Of a DNA stretch of 64,000 nt, positions 53,277-62,635 are shown one piece after another. Below the pieces are notes generated by a model that saw only the letters and a program-made list of their open reading frames with translations, did no database searches and had not been told where the DNA came from. Source of the DNA: Pigmentiphaga humi (lineage in GTDB: Bacteria > Pseudomonadota > Gammaproteobacteria > Burkholderiales > Burkholderiaceae_B); NCBI RefSeq assembly GCF_900606115.1, contig NZ_UWPJ01000023.1, forward strand, positions 1-64,000, written 5' to 3'. A program made the position numbers and the translations under genes. Every line of letters starts with the position of its first letter. The stretch's first letter is position 1.

Positions 53277-54048
53277 TGCTGAAACTCCAATCCATCTCCA
53301 AGAGCTTTGGCGGCCTGCACGTGCTGCAGGACGTCAACATCGAAGTCCCGCAGGGGACCATCTTCGGCCTGATCGGCCCCAACGGCGCGGGCAAGACCAC
53401 GGTCTTCAACCTGATCACCGGCCTGCTCGAGCCGAGCGGCGGCACGCTGAGCTTCGACGGCCGCAGCCTGGTGGGCGCCAAGCCGCACCAGATCACCCGG
53501 CGCGGCATTTCGCGCACGTTCCAGAACATCCGCATCTTCAAGGAGATGTCGCTGCTGGAGAACGTCGTGGTCGGCATGCACCGCCATCTCGGCTACGGCG
53601 CGGTGGGCCTGCTGCTGGCCTCGCCGGGCTACCGCGCCGCCGAGCGGCGCGCGCGCGAACGGGCGCTGGAACTGCTGTCGTGGGTCAAACTGGAACACAA
53701 GGCGCACGAGACGGCCGACAATCTTTCGTACGGCGACCAGCGCAAGCTGGAGCTCGCGCGCGCGCTGGCGACCGAGCCCAAGCTGCTGCTGCTGGACGAG
53801 CCGGTGGCGGGCATGAACACCGGCGAGAAAGTCGACCTGATGTCCGAGATCGAGAACATCAAGGCGCGCGGCTACACCATTTTCATGATCGAGCACGACA
53901 TGCGTTTCGTGATGGGTCTGTGCGAGCGCATCGCGGTGCTGAACTTCGGCCGCATCATCGCCGAGGGCAGGCCCGAGGAGATCCGCACCAATCCCATGGT
54001 GATCGAGGCCTATCTGGGCCGCGAGGACGACGTGGAGGAGGTCCAGGC

Positions 54049-54052
<4 letters not shown>
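53276..54052 (+). CDS. livG: Branched-chain amino acid ABC transporter ATPase LivG
   Basis: 258 residues. Walker A GPNGAGKTT, signature LSYGDQRKLELARAL (SYGDQ instead of SGGQ, usual for LivG), Walker B LLLLDEPVAGMN, switch His in IEHDMRFVM. Start ATG overlaps the livM stop by one base; its own stop overlaps livF by four (ATGA). It energises uptake with LivF. Confidence 0.96.
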
Positions 54053-54762
<710 letters not shown>

Positions 54763-54778
54763 GATCGGAGACCACGCC

Positions 54779-56056
54779 GTGAATGAGAGTGCAAGGCTTT
54801 CCCCGCAGGGCAGGGTGGCGCTGCCCGTCGGTTTCATCGTCGTGCTCGGGCTGCTGGCCGGCCTGCCGCCCCTGACCATAGACATCAGCCTGCCCGGCCT
54901 TCCCGCCATCGGCGCGGAGCTGGGCGCTTCCGCGGTACAGATGCAGGCGACGCTGGGCGCGTTCATGCTGACGTTCGGTTTCGGCCAGTTGATCTGGGGC
55001 CCCTTGTCCGACCGCCATGGACGCCTGGGCGTCATCCTGCTGGGGCTGGCGGTGTACGTGGCGGCGGCCATCGCATGCATGCTCGCGCAGAGCGGGGCGG
55101 CGCTGATCGGCTGGCGCGCGGTGCAGGGTTTCGGCGCGTCGGCGGCCTCGGTGGCGGGCATCGCGCTGGTCCGCGACGTCTTTCCCCAGCCGCAGCAGCG
55201 GGCCACGATCCAATCTTTCATTACCGCGGTGCTGAGTGTCGCGCCCATCGTGGCGCCGCTGATCGGCGCCTTCGTCATCCATGCAGCGGGATGGCGAGGC
55301 CTGTTCGCGGTACTGGCCGGTGTGGCGGTGCTGCTGGCCGTCACCGTGTCGATACGGCTGCGGGCCGGCGAGCTGCGGGCGCTGCGGAGCAGGCAGCCTG
55401 CCGCGCCGGCGGCGCGGGAACACGAGTCCGGCGCCGCGGCCGGGACACCCGGCTATCGCGGCTTTCTTGCCCTGCCTCGCGCACTCGCGTTGTTGTGCGC
55501 GCTGGGCCTGGTGTTCTGCGGCATGTTCGTATTCATCAGCGGTTCGCCTTTCGTGCTGATCGACGGCATGGGCGTGTCCCGCGGCGGCTATGCGATCGCC
55601 TTCGCGCTGGCGTCGGTGGCGGTGCTCGCAGGGTCGCTGTCGACCGCGCGGCTGTCGCATCGCGGCGTGCCGCCCCGGCGGGTGCTGATGGCGGGCGCGC
55701 GCGGCGCGGCCTGCGCCGGGCTGGCTGCGCTGGCGGTCGGCTTCGCGCTGCGCGGCGCGCAGGGACAGGGATGGGAAGTGGCCTTGTTCGTGGCGGCGAT
55801 GGGCGCGAGTCTTTTCTTCGGCGGCTTCATCATGCCGACCATCTATACGCTGGGCCTGCAGGACGCCGGCGCGATGGCGGGCGTGGGCGCGGCGATGCTC
55901 GGCGCGTCGCAGATGCTCGGAGGCGCGTTGGGCAGCACGGCGGTCGGGATGCTGCCGATCGAGCCGGTCGTCGCGGTGGGCGGACTTGCCGCGTTGTGCG
56001 GCGTGGCGATGTGGGCGGTTGCGCGGGCGGCATTCAGGCATGGATCGGCGGGATGA
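54779..56056 (+). CDS. MFS drug exporter, Bcr/CflA type
   Basis: 425 residues, GTG start with GGAG eight bases upstream. Twelve membrane helices; helix 1 LTIDISLPGLPAIGAELGASAVQMQATLGAFMLTFGFGQLIWGPLSDRHGRLGV contains the Bcr/CflA signature and the MFS motif A DRHGR. This family exports bicyclomycin, chloramphenicol, sulfonamides or cysteine-type metabolites. Its position directly after livF might suggest amino-acid efflux, but substrate cannot be read from sequence. Confidence 0.9.
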   Translation: MNESARLSPQGRVALPVGFIVVLGLLAGLPPLTIDISLPGLPAIGAELGASAVQMQATLGAFMLTFGFGQLIWGPLSDRHGRLGVILLGLAVYVAAAIACMLAQSGAALIGWRAVQGFGASAASVAGIALVRDVFPQPQQRATIQSFITAVLSVAPIVAPLIGAFVIHAAGWRGLFAVLAGVAVLLAVTVSIRLRAGELRALRSRQPAAPAAREHESGAAAGTPGYRGFLALPRALALLCALGLVFCGMFVFISGSPFVLIDGMGVSRGGYAIAFALASVAVLAGSLSTARLSHRGVPPRRVLMAGARGAACAGLAALAVGFALRGAQGQGWEVALFVAAMGASLFFGGFIMPTIYTLGLQDAGAMAGVGAAMLGASQMLGGALGSTAVGMLPIEPVVAVGGLAALCGVAMWAVARAAFRHGSAG

Positions 56057-56163
56057 CGAAGGCTTCGAGGCGGCCGATGATTTTTTCGGCCGCTTCGTCA
56101 TGGCACGCAGCGTGGTGCCGAAGTGGAAAATTCCATCGTTGGCGCTTTTTTGCAGTCAAAGGG

Positions 56164-56191
56164 TTGACTTTGTCATGGGCGCAATTAACAC
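56164..56191 (+). promoter_or_regulatory. Candidate promoter of the histone-like gene
   Basis: TTGACT (56164-56169) with a plausible but weak -10 (TAACAC, 56186-56191) after 16 bases, in an AT-richer gap 28 bases before the start codon. The -10 is poor, so confidence is low. Confidence 0.4.
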
Positions 56192-56218
56192 TTTGGGCCT
56201 CGACTTTTAGAGATTGAT

Positions 56219-56734
56219 ATGGTTAAGAAAACGCAATCCGTTAAGGCTGCTGCCAAACCGGCAGCCAAGAAGCCGGCCGCCAAGGTCGCCAAGAAAGCTG
56301 CTCCGGCCAAGTCCGCTGGATCGAACGTGCTGGCGAAGCTCGAAGCCGCCGCCGTGCGTCTGGGCGAGGCCGCCAAGAAGGCGCTGGATCGTTCGGAGAA
56401 GGCCCGCAAGGATGCCGCTCAGCGCGTGAGCCTTTACGAGAAGGCCGTCAAGGCCGCCGTGAAGGAAGCCAAGGCTGTCGTGGCCGCAGGCGACAAGCAG
56501 CCTGCTGCCAAGAAAGCCAAGGCCGCCACGAAGGCTGCCGCTCCGGCCAAGAAGGCGGCTGCCAAGCCCGCCGCCAAGGCTGCCAAGCCGGTGAAGCCCG
56601 CTGCGAAGCCGGCCGTCAAGCCCGCTGCGAAGAAGCCTGCCGCCAAGCGCGTGGCCAAGAAGGCCGCCGCTCCGGCTGCCGCGCCCGCCGCTGTCGAACC
56701 GCAAGCCGCCGCTTCGGCGCCTGCCGCCGTCTGA
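56219..56734 (+). CDS. Histone H1-like Lys/Ala/Pro-rich DNA-binding protein (BpH/AlgP-like)
   Basis: 171 residues. Basic tails of AAKPAAKK/PAAKA-type repeats at both ends (residues 1-35 and 95-150) flank a central helical segment (SNVLAKLEAAAVRLGEAAKKALDRSEKARKDAAQRVSLYEKAVKAAVKEAKAVVAAG). This matches eukaryotic-H1-like proteins known in Bordetella (BpH1/BpH2) and AlgP of Pseudomonas, which bind DNA and shape the nucleoid. The repeats make length variation between strains likely. Own promoter and a perfect terminator make it a single-gene unit. Confidence 0.85.
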   Translation: MVKKTQSVKAAAKPAAKKPAAKVAKKAAPAKSAGSNVLAKLEAAAVRLGEAAKKALDRSEKARKDAAQRVSLYEKAVKAAVKEAKAVVAAGDKQPAAKKAKAATKAAAPAKKAAAKPAAKAAKPVKPAAKPAVKPAAKKPAAKRVAKKAAAPAAAPAAVEPQAAASAPAAV

Positions 56735-56748
56735 CAGACTGCCCGCTG

Positions 56749-56784
56749 AAAAAAATGCCGCCCGATGTGGGCGGCATTTTTTTT
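56749..56784 (+). terminator. Rho-independent terminator of the histone-like gene
   Basis: Stem ATGCCGCCC (56755-56763), loop GATGT, GGGCGGCAT (56769-56777), flanked by seven A before and seven or more T after. It lies 15 bases after the stop and can act on both strands. Confidence 0.95.
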
Positions 56785-56849
56785 GCCTTGGAGCGGTCCG
56801 CGTGTCGATATGCGCGGGGACCTATACTGCGGTTTTTCGCCATACGTGG

Positions 56850-57221
56850 ATGTGGGCCGTGAAGTTTTTCGTCGACCGGGATTTGTCGTGGGGCGCGCTG
56901 GGTGGCGCGCTGGGGTTGATGTTCCTCGTGTCCAGCGCATTGCGCGGACCATTGCCGGAAGGGCCGTTCAGCGAACGTGTCCCGGTACTGTCCCAGTACG
57001 CCGGCGCCTTCATCGCTGCCGCGCTGATGGGCGCATGCATCGTGCTGGGCCTGTGGGGCGTGCATCGCCTGCGCTCCCGGCGCTACGAAACTCCGCGGCG
57101 CGATTTGGCCATCGCCGTCCTGTTGATGACCATCGTGACTTTCCGTCCCGTGCAGGCCATGACGCCGGACGCCATGCCCGGCGCAGGCCGCGTGCCGCCT
57201 GCGGCGGTTCAGGCGCCGTAG
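56850..57221 (+). CDS. Small membrane protein of unknown function
   Basis: 123 residues from ATG 56850; GTG 56859 (MKFFVDRDLSWG) is an equally plausible start. Three hydrophobic segments: LSWGALGGALGLMFLVSSAL, YAGAFIAAALMGACIVLGLWGV and DLAIAVLLMTIVTF, then a Pro/Ala tail. I do not recognise the family. The 3' end overlaps the convergent dehydratase gene by 13 bases, and the tail residues fall in that overlap. Confidence 0.6.
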   Translation: MWAVKFFVDRDLSWGALGGALGLMFLVSSALRGPLPEGPFSERVPVLSQYAGAFIAAALMGACIVLGLWGVHRLRSRRYETPRRDLAIAVLLMTIVTFRPVQAMTPDAMPGAGRVPPAAVQAP

Positions 57222-58186
57222 GCGGCGCGCCCCCGGCGCAAGTAGGGCGCCAGCGCGAACAGATCGACGTTGCCGCCGGACAGGATGACGCCCACGCGCT
57301 TGCCGGGAGCGTCCAGTTTGCCGGAGAGCAGGGCGGCAATGCCCAGCACGCCGGTCGGCTCGACGACGATCTTCATGCGCTCCATCAGCAGGAACATTGC
57401 GCGCAGCAGATCATCGTCGTTCACCGTGAGCATGTCGTGCACGTGCGCGAGGATCAGCGGAAAGGTGTGTTTGCCTGCAGACTGCGTGCGCGCGCCGTCG
57501 GCGATGGTGTCGGGATTGTCCACCGATTGGAGGCTGCCGCTGCGGAACGAGCGGGTGACGTCGTCGCCGGCGGCCGGTTCCACGCCGATGACGCGTATGC
57601 CGGGCGCGCAGCCGGCGGCGGCGATTGCCGAGCCCGACAGCAGGCCGCCCCCGCCGCAGGGAACCAGCAGGTAGTCGAGCGGACCGGTTTCGCGCAGCAG
57701 TTCCAGCGCCGCCGTGCCCTGGCCGGCGATCACGTCCGGGTGGTCGAACGGCGGGATGGTGGTCAGGCCGTCGCGGCTGGCCAGTTCGGCCGCGATGTCC
57801 TCGCGCTTCTGCGTGGCGCGGTCGTAGGTGACGATGCGCGCGCCGTAGCCGCGCGTGGCGTCGAGCTTGACCTCGGGAGCGTCGGCGGGCATGACGATGG
57901 TGGCCGGGATGCCGAGCAGGCTGCCGGCCAGCGCGACCGCTTGCGCATGGTTGCCCGACGAATACGCGACCACGCCGCGCCGGCGCGCCGCGTCCGGCAG
58001 TTGCGCCAGCGCGTTGTAGGCGCCGCGGAATTTGAAGGCGCCCATGCGCTGGAAGTTCTCGCACTTGAAAAAGACGCGCGCGCCGGTGCGTGCATCGATA
58101 GTGCGCGAGCTCAGCACCGGCGTGCGGCGGGCCTGGCCGGCGAGACGTGCGGCGGCGGTTTCGATGGCCTGGAACGTGACGGACAT
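57209..58186 (-). CDS. PLP-dependent serine/threonine dehydratase-like ammonia-lyase
   Basis: 325 residues, fold type II. Schiff-base Lys52 in FQRMGAFKFRGAYNAL, substrate loop YSSGNHAQAVALA, phosphate-binding GGGGLLSG and cofactor Ser/Gly at ILSGGNVDLFAL. It lacks the C-terminal regulatory ACT domain of biosynthetic IlvA, so it belongs with catabolic threonine/serine dehydratases, serine racemases and threo-3-hydroxyaspartate ammonia-lyases; which one cannot be told by eye. The start MSVTFQAIETAAARLAG is the family start. Confidence 0.88.
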   Translation of the reverse strand: MSVTFQAIETAAARLAGQARRTPVLSSRTIDARTGARVFFKCENFQRMGAFKFRGAYNALAQLPDAARRRGVVAYSSGNHAQAVALAGSLLGIPATIVMPADAPEVKLDATRGYGARIVTYDRATQKREDIAAELASRDGLTTIPPFDHPDVIAGQGTAALELLRETGPLDYLLVPCGGGGLLSGSAIAAAGCAPGIRVIGVEPAAGDDVTRSFRSGSLQSVDNPDTIADGARTQSAGKHTFPLILAHVHDMLTVNDDDLLRAMFLLMERMKIVVEPTGVLGIAALLSGKLDAPGKRVGVILSGGNVDLFALAPYLRRGRAAYGA

Positions 58187-58305
58187 AAGAGGATTCCGGT
58201 GGGGGTGGCTGGCGGGCTATGGCCCAAGCATATACGACGCCGCGGCCTGCGTCGGCGCGATGCGCCCCGGCCGCTCGACCATACGTTATCAGGGCTATCC
58301 CTGAT

Positions 58306-58334
58306 TTGACTCGGTTTGCGGGGACAGTCAGAAT
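58306..58334 (+). promoter_or_regulatory. Promoter of the terC-family gene
   Basis: TTGACT (58306-58311), exactly 17 bases, CAGAAT (58329-58334). Transcription would start near 58341, about 25 bases before the riboswitch aptamer. Confidence 0.65.
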
Positions 58335-58365
58335 CGCGGCTGACATATCAACCGTATGTCCCTCC

Positions 58366-58480
58366 AAAGGGGAGTAGTTCGAGAGCCTTCCGGCTCTTTC
58401 GCACTGTCGTCAATACGTGGAAGCCTGCTTCCTCCGGTAGTGCGGATCACCGCCCGGTGATCGAACAAGACCTTTGCAGC
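58366..58480 (+). promoter_or_regulatory. yybP-ykoY manganese riboswitch
   Basis: The aptamer starts with the conserved AAAGGGGAGTAG (58366-58377), then a hairpin GAGAGCC/GGCTCTT, the conserved GTCAATACG loop (near 58409-58418), a variable arm, and closes with GAACAAGACCTTTGC (58463-58477), the second metal-binding consensus. The expected pairing of GCACTG and TAGTGC bracketing the middle arm is seen. This class senses Mn2+ and is common upstream of TerC/Alx and MntP genes. It lies 87 bases before the terC-family start. The leader from ~58480 to 58560 would carry the expression switch. Confidence 0.88.
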
Positions 58481-58566
58481 CTGGCAGCAGACTGCATGGG
58501 TGCTTCCCGCTTCCCGGCCGTTCCCGTTGCCAGCAGAGGTCGACAACCTTCTCTGGAGATCCATTC

Positions 58567-59289
58567 ATGGAATGGCTTACGGCTTTCGCCGCGGAAATAT
58601 TCACGACCCAGTTCCTCTTCGCCCTGGCCTCCATCGTCGTCATCGACATCGTCCTGGCCGGGGACAACGCCATCGTCATCGCGCTCGCCGCGCGCAACCT
58701 GCCGCCCGCGCTGCAGAAAAAGGCCATCATCTGGGGGACGGTGGGCGCCATCGTCGTGCGCACGCTGATGACTCTGGCCGTGGTCTGGCTGCTCAAGGTG
58801 CCCGGCCTGATGCTGGTCGGCGGCCTGGCGCTGTTGTGGATCGCCTACCGCCTGCTGACGTCCGACGAGGACGAACACGGCAACGGCTCGGCCAACACCA
58901 GTTTCGTGGCGGCCATCAAGACCATCGTCATCGCCGATGCGGTCATGGGCGTGGACAATGTGCTCGCCGTGGCCGGCGCCGCCCATGGCAGTTTCCTGCT
59001 GGTGGTGCTGGGCCTGCTGATCAGCGTGCCCATCATGGTCTGGGGCAGCCGCCTGATCCTGCGCCTGATGGAGCGCTATCCCGCGATCATCTACATCGGC
59101 GCGGGCGTGCTGGTCGTGACCGCGGTCAAGATGGTGACCGGCGAGCCCCTGGTCAAGCCGTGGTTCCAGGCGCACGCCTGGGTGGCGTGGATGCTCTACG
59201 CGGCCGCGCTGTTCGGCGTGCTGGGCGGCAGCCGCATGGTCGTGGGCAGCCGCGCCAAGGCGCGGGAGCTCGAGTCCAGCGCCGCCTGA
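58567..59289 (+). CDS. TerC/Alx-family membrane protein, probable Mn2+ exporter
   Basis: 240 residues from ATG 58567 (GGAGA upstream); the open frame before it overlaps the riboswitch and is not coding. Seven helices; diagnostic acidic membrane motifs DIVLAGDNAIVIALAARNLPP and ADAVMGVDNVLAVAGAA. Family members act in manganese homeostasis and are regulated by yybP-ykoY riboswitches, as seen here. A cytosolic loop (DEDEHGNGSAN) separates the two halves. It ends with a strong terminator at 59431. Confidence 0.93.
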   Translation: MEWLTAFAAEIFTTQFLFALASIVVIDIVLAGDNAIVIALAARNLPPALQKKAIIWGTVGAIVVRTLMTLAVVWLLKVPGLMLVGGLALLWIAYRLLTSDEDEHGNGSANTSFVAAIKTIVIADAVMGVDNVLAVAGAAHGSFLLVVLGLLISVPIMVWGSRLILRLMERYPAIIYIGAGVLVVTAVKMVTGEPLVKPWFQAHAWVAWMLYAAALFGVLGGSRMVVGSRAKARELESSAA

Positions 59290-59430
59290 GCGCGGTTTCC
59301 GGCGGGCCGGACCGGTCCCGCCGGCGGCCCCAGGGTGGCCCGCCGCGGGAAAACCCGCCAGTTCGGTGTTCCGCGCAAGCGCTGGCCGGGTTACCCTTGC
59401 GGCTCCCGAAACCATGCGGGGTGCCAGGAT

Positions 59431-59460
59431 CGATGGCCGGCCCATGCCGGCCATCGTTTT
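59431..59460 (+). terminator. Rho-independent terminator after terC
   Basis: Perfect 11-base stem CGATGGCCGGC (59431-59441), loop CCAT, GCCGGCCATCG (59446-59456), then TTTT. It lies ~140 bases after the terC stop and 28 before the next gene. Confidence 0.88.
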
Positions 59461-59488
59461 GCGCACCTCAAGCAAGCACGCTGTCTGC

Positions 59489-61198
59489 ATGACGAACGCC
59501 GCACTGACCACAGCTCTCCCGCCGACGATCCGGCACTGCCGCGACCTGGCCCTGCGCACCGCGCTGGTACTGGCCACCACCGTCCTCCTGATGGCCGACG
59601 ACTGGGTGCAGCAGTGGTTCACGCCTGCCAACCAGGCCGATTTCGAGCTGAACTACTTCGTCGCGCTGCTGGCGTTCAACCTGGGGCTGTGGCTGTGCGG
59701 CAGCCGCGTGTTCGTATCGCTCGTGCTGTTGCTGCTGGGCGGCATGCAATTGGTCCAGCTGGGCCATATTTCGTACGCGGGGCGTCCGCTCGATCCGATC
59801 GCCCTGGCCAGCCTGTTCGCCGAGTTCCACGACGTCGAGCAGGTCGCGCATGCGGATTTCGCCGACCACTTCCATGTGCTGATAGCCGTGGCCATCCCTT
59901 ACCTGGCCGCATGGTGCCTCTTCATGGCCCATATGCGCCGGGACGTGCGGCGCTGGCAGCGCGCCCTGGGCGTGATGCTGGTGGCCGCCGGGCTGCTGTC
60001 CAAGCCCTATCGCGCCTCCTACCGGGACCTGAACGCTTTCCTGCCCGGCCCGACGCGCAGCGGCCTGCACAACTCGCTCAATACTTTCAGTTTCTATCTC
60101 GTGCACAACGTGCTGCACGGCGGCGTGCAGAAGATTCCCACGGTGGACGTGCCCGCGCCCGTGGTCACGCCGTTTCCGTCGGACGCCCGGCACGTCTGGC
60201 TGTTCGTGGCCGATTCGCTGCGCGCCGGGCACCTGGGCGTCCTGGACTACGGGCGCGACACCACGCCGCGCCTGGCGCGGCGCATGGAGCAGGGACTGGT
60301 GGCCAGGCATGGCGTGGCGGCGGCCGTTTCCACCGCTGCCAGCATGCCGCTGATTCTCAATGCCGTGCGCGAGCCCGGCCAGTTGTCGCAGATACGCGGC
60401 AACGCCACCAATCTCTTCAGGCTGGCCAAGGAGGCGGGCTTCACGACCTACTGGATTTCCTCGCAGGAATCCAAGCTGCTCAATGACGTCGGCAGCCGCT
60501 ACGTCGACGTCTCGGTCACCCGCGAGGATGAGCCCGAGCGCTTCCTGCGCGAGGGCGACGACGCCGTGCTGTCGCTAATGCGCGAGCAGGCCTGGCCGGA
60601 CAAGACTTTCGTGGTGGTCTTGCTGCGCTCGGTCCATGCTCCCTACGAAGCCAATTATGCGCACGCGCGCCAGCATTTCGCGCGCTGGCCCGACGGGCGC
60701 GAATTGCCGCGCGCCGAGCGCATGCGCAACGCCTACGACAACGCCGTGCTCTATCTGGATACGCTGCTGGACCGCATGATGGGGGAGTTCGACCGCTTGT
60801 CCGGCCCACGCCACCTGGTCGTCACCGGCGACCATGGCCAGTTGCTCGGCAGCAACGGGCTGTGGGGGCACAACGTGCTCGAACCCGAGGTGGCCGACGT
60901 GCCCGTGCTCGCCTGGAGCCGCGACGCCGGCGCCGCGGCGCCGGCCTGGCCCTCCGGCGAGCGCTGGGTAAGCCACTATGAAATGGGACGCTGGCTGGCC
61001 AGGCAACTGGGCAGCGACATCCGTTCCCTCGCCGCCATCGAGGGCGTGCACTACCTGCAGGGCAAGAACCTGTACGGGGCCAATACCTTCCGCGAAGTGC
61101 ACGAAGGCGTGGGCCTGGAATTCTCCGAGGTGCTGCCCGTAGGCCATGGACTGCCGGTGCGTCCGTACGATCCGGCCCGCCCGGTCGCCGCGCGCTGA
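59489..61198 (+). CDS. EptA-like phosphoethanolamine transferase/sulfatase-fold membrane enzyme
   Basis: 569 residues from ATG 59489. Four to five N-terminal helices (residues ~15-175) are followed by a periplasmic alkaline-phosphatase-fold domain. The nucleophile region STAASMPLILN corresponds to EptA GTATAVSVPCM, keeping the Thr; VADSLRAGHLGVLDYGRDTTP matches VGETSRADHFGLLGYGRDTTP but has Asp-Ser for Glu-Thr. Late metal loop VTGDHGQLLGSNGLWGHN is intact. The cysteines that brace EptA are absent. It probably modifies a lipid or surface glycan with a phospho-group; substrate unknown. Confidence 0.8.
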   Translation: MTNAALTTALPPTIRHCRDLALRTALVLATTVLLMADDWVQQWFTPANQADFELNYFVALLAFNLGLWLCGSRVFVSLVLLLLGGMQLVQLGHISYAGRPLDPIALASLFAEFHDVEQVAHADFADHFHVLIAVAIPYLAAWCLFMAHMRRDVRRWQRALGVMLVAAGLLSKPYRASYRDLNAFLPGPTRSGLHNSLNTFSFYLVHNVLHGGVQKIPTVDVPAPVVTPFPSDARHVWLFVADSLRAGHLGVLDYGRDTTPRLARRMEQGLVARHGVAAAVSTAASMPLILNAVREPGQLSQIRGNATNLFRLAKEAGFTTYWISSQESKLLNDVGSRYVDVSVTREDEPERFLREGDDAVLSLMREQAWPDKTFVVVLLRSVHAPYEANYAHARQHFARWPDGRELPRAERMRNAYDNAVLYLDTLLDRMMGEFDRLSGPRHLVVTGDHGQLLGSNGLWGHNVLEPEVADVPVLAWSRDAGAAAPAWPSGERWVSHYEMGRWLARQLGSDIRSLAAIEGVHYLQGKNLYGANTFREVHEGVGLEFSEVLPVGHGLPVRPYDPARPVAAR

Positions 61199-61218
61199 GC
61201 CGGATTCAGGGAACCTCC

Positions 61219-62619
61219 ATGGCTGGCGTCCAAGATACTTCCTCCGCCTTCGAACTGATCACCGGCCGCAACGCGCTGCGCTCGCTGGCACTGGGCGGCG
61301 GCGTGGCGCTGCACGCCATCAACGTCTACGTGGTCACCACCATCATGCCCAGCGTGGTGCGCAGCATAGGCGGGCTGTCGTATTACGCGTGGAGTACGAC
61401 GCTGTTCGTGGTGGCGTCGATACTCGGGTCGGCCGCGTCCTATCGGCTGATCGAGCGGATGGGGCCGCGGCGCGCCTATCTGGCCGGCCTGGCGCTGTTC
61501 TGCGCGGGATCGGTAGGATGCGCCAGCGCGCCGGCCATGGCCTGGCTGCTGGCGGGGAGGACGGTGCAGGGGCTGGGCGGCGGGGTGCTGCTGGCCCTGT
61601 CCTACGCGCTGATCAGGATGGTTTACGAGCCGCGCCTGTGGGCGCGGGCGCTGGCTTTCGTGTCGGCCATGTGGGGCGTGGCCACCTTGTCCGGCCCGGC
61701 GCTGGGCGGCTGGTTCGCCAGCATGGGATGGTGGCGGCCGGCTTTCCTGTCGCTGCTGCCGCTGGCCGCCGTGCTCGCCTGGCTGGTCGGGCGCCTGGTG
61801 CCCGCGGGCGCGCCGGCCTCGGCTTCGGGCGGCCGCATCCCTTGGGGCAAGCTCCTGCTGCTGGCCGGTTCGGTGCTGGCGATCTCGGTGGGCGGGCTCT
61901 CGCACGAGCTGTGGTGGAACGGCGCGGGCGTGGCGGCGGGACTGGCGCTCGCCTGGGCCATGGCGCGCCTGGACCGGGACGCCTCGGCGCCGCTGCTGCC
62001 CGCCGGCGCCTATTCGGCGCGCGCGGTGCTGGGCGCCAATTACCTGACCATGGCGCTGCTGGTCATCGGACTCACCAGCGAGATCTACGTGCCGTATTTC
62101 CTGCAGGTGCTGCACGCGTATGCGCCGCTGGCTGCCGGCTACCTGACCGCGGTCATGGCGGGGGGCTGGACGCTTGCCGCGCTGATGTATGCGGGGCGCA
62201 CCGGGGCTTCGGCGGCGCGGCTGGTGCGCGGCGGGCCCATCGTGACGGCGGTGGCGCTGGCGGCCCTGGCCGTGCTGGTTCCGTACACCGGCGGCAAGGG
62301 CTGGCCCGCGGCGGCCGCGCTGGTCCTGGCGCTGACGGGCGTGGGCTTCGGCATAGGCATGTGCTGGTCGCACATGGTGACGCGGGTGTTCCGCTCGGCC
62401 CCGGCGGGGCAGGAAAACCTCGCCTCGGGCTCGGTGACGACCGTGCAGCTCTATGCGATCGCCCTGGGCGCGGCGATCGCGGGCATGGTGGCCAATGCGG
62501 CCGGCCTGGCCGAGCCGGGCGGCGTCGAAGGCGCCCGTTCGGCCGCGGTGTGGTTGTTCGGCAGCTTCGCGCTGATACCCGCCGTGGCGGTGTGGAGCGC
62601 GCGCGCCGCGGCGCGCTAG
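61219..62619 (+). CDS. MFS transporter, 12-14 helix exporter
   Basis: 466 residues. Helix-rich throughout; TTIMPSVVRSIGGLSYYAWSTTLFVVASILGSAASYRLIERMGPRRAYLAGLALF has the MFS motif A region of the DHA2 branch, and MAWLLAGRTVQGLGGGVLLALSYALIRMVY the next motif. Substrate unknown. It starts 20 bases after the EptA-like gene on the same strand, so they may share a transcript. It converges on rdgC. Confidence 0.88.
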   Translation: MAGVQDTSSAFELITGRNALRSLALGGGVALHAINVYVVTTIMPSVVRSIGGLSYYAWSTTLFVVASILGSAASYRLIERMGPRRAYLAGLALFCAGSVGCASAPAMAWLLAGRTVQGLGGGVLLALSYALIRMVYEPRLWARALAFVSAMWGVATLSGPALGGWFASMGWWRPAFLSLLPLAAVLAWLVGRLVPAGAPASASGGRIPWGKLLLLAGSVLAISVGGLSHELWWNGAGVAAGLALAWAMARLDRDASAPLLPAGAYSARAVLGANYLTMALLVIGLTSEIYVPYFLQVLHAYAPLAAGYLTAVMAGGWTLAALMYAGRTGASAARLVRGGPIVTAVALAALAVLVPYTGGKGWPAAAALVLALTGVGFGIGMCWSHMVTRVFRSAPAGQENLASGSVTTVQLYAIALGAAIAGMVANAAGLAEPGGVEGARSAAVWLFGSFALIPAVAVWSARAAAR

Positions 62620-62635
62620 GCCCGGCCAGGAGCGC

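Noticed and set aside
58474-58566. Upstream extension of the terC frame
   Set aside because: It runs through the end of the riboswitch and leader; the family start is at 58567 with a ribosome site.
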